Origin: JABURQ01 sp029243145 | Lineage (GTDB): Bacteria; Planctomycetota; Planctomycetia; Planctomycetales; Planctomycetaceae | DNA: 64,000 nucleotides | Assembly: GCA_965660145.1 (NCBI GenBank) | Contig: CBFHYX010000002.1 | Location: 248,001-312,000, forward strand | Direction of reading: 5' to 3' | In this document: piece by piece, positions 63,843-64,000 of the stretch | Position numbering within the stretch: the stretch's first letter is position 1 | Layout of the letters: every line of letters starts with the position of its first letter | Notes under the pieces: model-generated | The model's database searches: none | Told to the model about the DNA's origin: nothing | What the model saw: the letters and a program-made list of their open reading frames with translations, nothing else | Program-made: the position numbers and the translations under genes

Positions 63843-64000
63843 TCAATAATGGGGCGGACGCTCGTCCTCGGGGCTTCGTTCTTCGAGATCTTCGGAGAGC
63901 GATTCGAGCCGATGCTCAAATTTTTCCTGAGCCGAGCTGAGCCGCTCAATTTTCTGATTCTGCTCGACCACGACGGCATTGAGCTGTTCCAACTCGTACT
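63843..64000 (-). CDS. slyX: SlyX-like protein (partial, 5' end outside window)
   Basis: The last 51 codons of a short coiled-coil protein read on the minus strand from the right edge to TGA at 63845-63843. It contains LEQLNAVVVEQNQKIERL and LESLSEDLEERSPEDERPP, ending in PPHY. The LNxVVxEQxxxIxxL core and the PPHY terminus are hallmarks of SlyX, a small protein of unknown function. The start is beyond the window. It overlaps a longer out-of-phase open frame at 63782-63979 that has no family resemblance. Confidence 0.88.
   Translation of the reverse strand, partial: YELEQLNAVVVEQNQKIERLSSAQEKFEHRLESLSEDLEERSPEDERPPHY

Noticed and set aside
63782..63979. 65-codon open frame on the minus strand
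   Set aside because: Out of phase with the SlyX frame at the same place, which has clear family hallmarks; this one has none.

Overview
The window looks like chromosomal DNA of a planctomycete (order Planctomycetales). The evidence is a bacterial microcompartment (BMC) locus of the planctomycete/verrucomicrobial type with a class II sugar-phosphate aldolase, very large multiheme c-type cytochromes next to a cytochrome b/Rieske complex, an OprO/P-like porin, and moderate GC content with short interspersed palindromes. No species is assigned. There is no rRNA, CRISPR array, transposase or prophage.

1-12.6 kb, minus strand: a classical stable-RNA/translation/RNA polymerase cluster. In transcription order it reads tRNA-Thr(TGT), tRNA-Tyr(GTA), tRNA-Gly(TCC), tRNA-Thr(GGT), tuf, rpmG, tRNA-Trp(CCA), secE, nusG, rplK, rplA, rplJ, rplL, rpoB, rpoC (rpoC runs off the left edge). 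A good sigma70-type promoter sits just upstream of the first tRNA.

12.8-24 kb: mixed housekeeping genes. They include a polyphosphate kinase 2 gene broken by one in-frame TGA, thiS-thiG, a compact plus-strand operon (DJ-1/PfpI protein, lipoprotein glycerophosphodiester phosphodiesterase, dTDP-4-dehydrorhamnose epimerase, pdxA, histidine phosphatase), a monocistronic porin with promoter and terminator, an NHL-repeat protein, a TIM-barrel isomerase-like protein, a Nif3-like protein and a DUF983 protein.

24-44.3 kb, minus strand: one long respiratory gene run of about 20 kb. It starts with a Rieske protein, a split b6-type cytochrome b, an octaheme cytochrome c with an N-terminal coiled coil, an amicyanin-like cupredoxin lipoprotein and a diheme cytochrome c. 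It continues with an A2-type (YSHP) cytochrome c oxidase (coxB, coxA, coxC, coxD), heme A/O synthases, an ABC transporter, SCO1 and a CtaM-like DUF420 protein. Together these encode quinol oxidation, electron transfer to oxygen and oxidase assembly.

44.6-47.9 kb: a small unknown gene, a Ser/Thr kinase gene interrupted by one in-frame TAA, and a secreted sialidase.

48.2-58.8 kb, plus strand: the BMC operon. It holds a DeoR-type regulator, PduL, two hexameric shell proteins (BMC-H), acetate kinase, three pentameric shell proteins (BMC-P), a four-helix membrane protein, a CoA-acylating aldehyde dehydrogenase, an RpiB-like protein that lacks the catalytic Cys, a class II aldolase, a lactate/malate dehydrogenase-family protein and an uncharacterised TIM-barrel-like protein. 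The expected pathway cleaves fuculose- or rhamnulose-1-phosphate to lactaldehyde inside the shell, then oxidises it through acyl-CoA and acyl-phosphate to the acid with ATP formation. Four proteins carry recognisable encapsulation helices.

58.9-64 kb: a secreted PQQ-like propeller protein, a 1-acylglycerol-3-phosphate acyltransferase-like protein, about 1.7 kb of gene-free DNA rich in small repeats (including three copies of an 88-90 bp element), a periplasmic PpiC/SurA-like isomerase and the 3' end of slyX.
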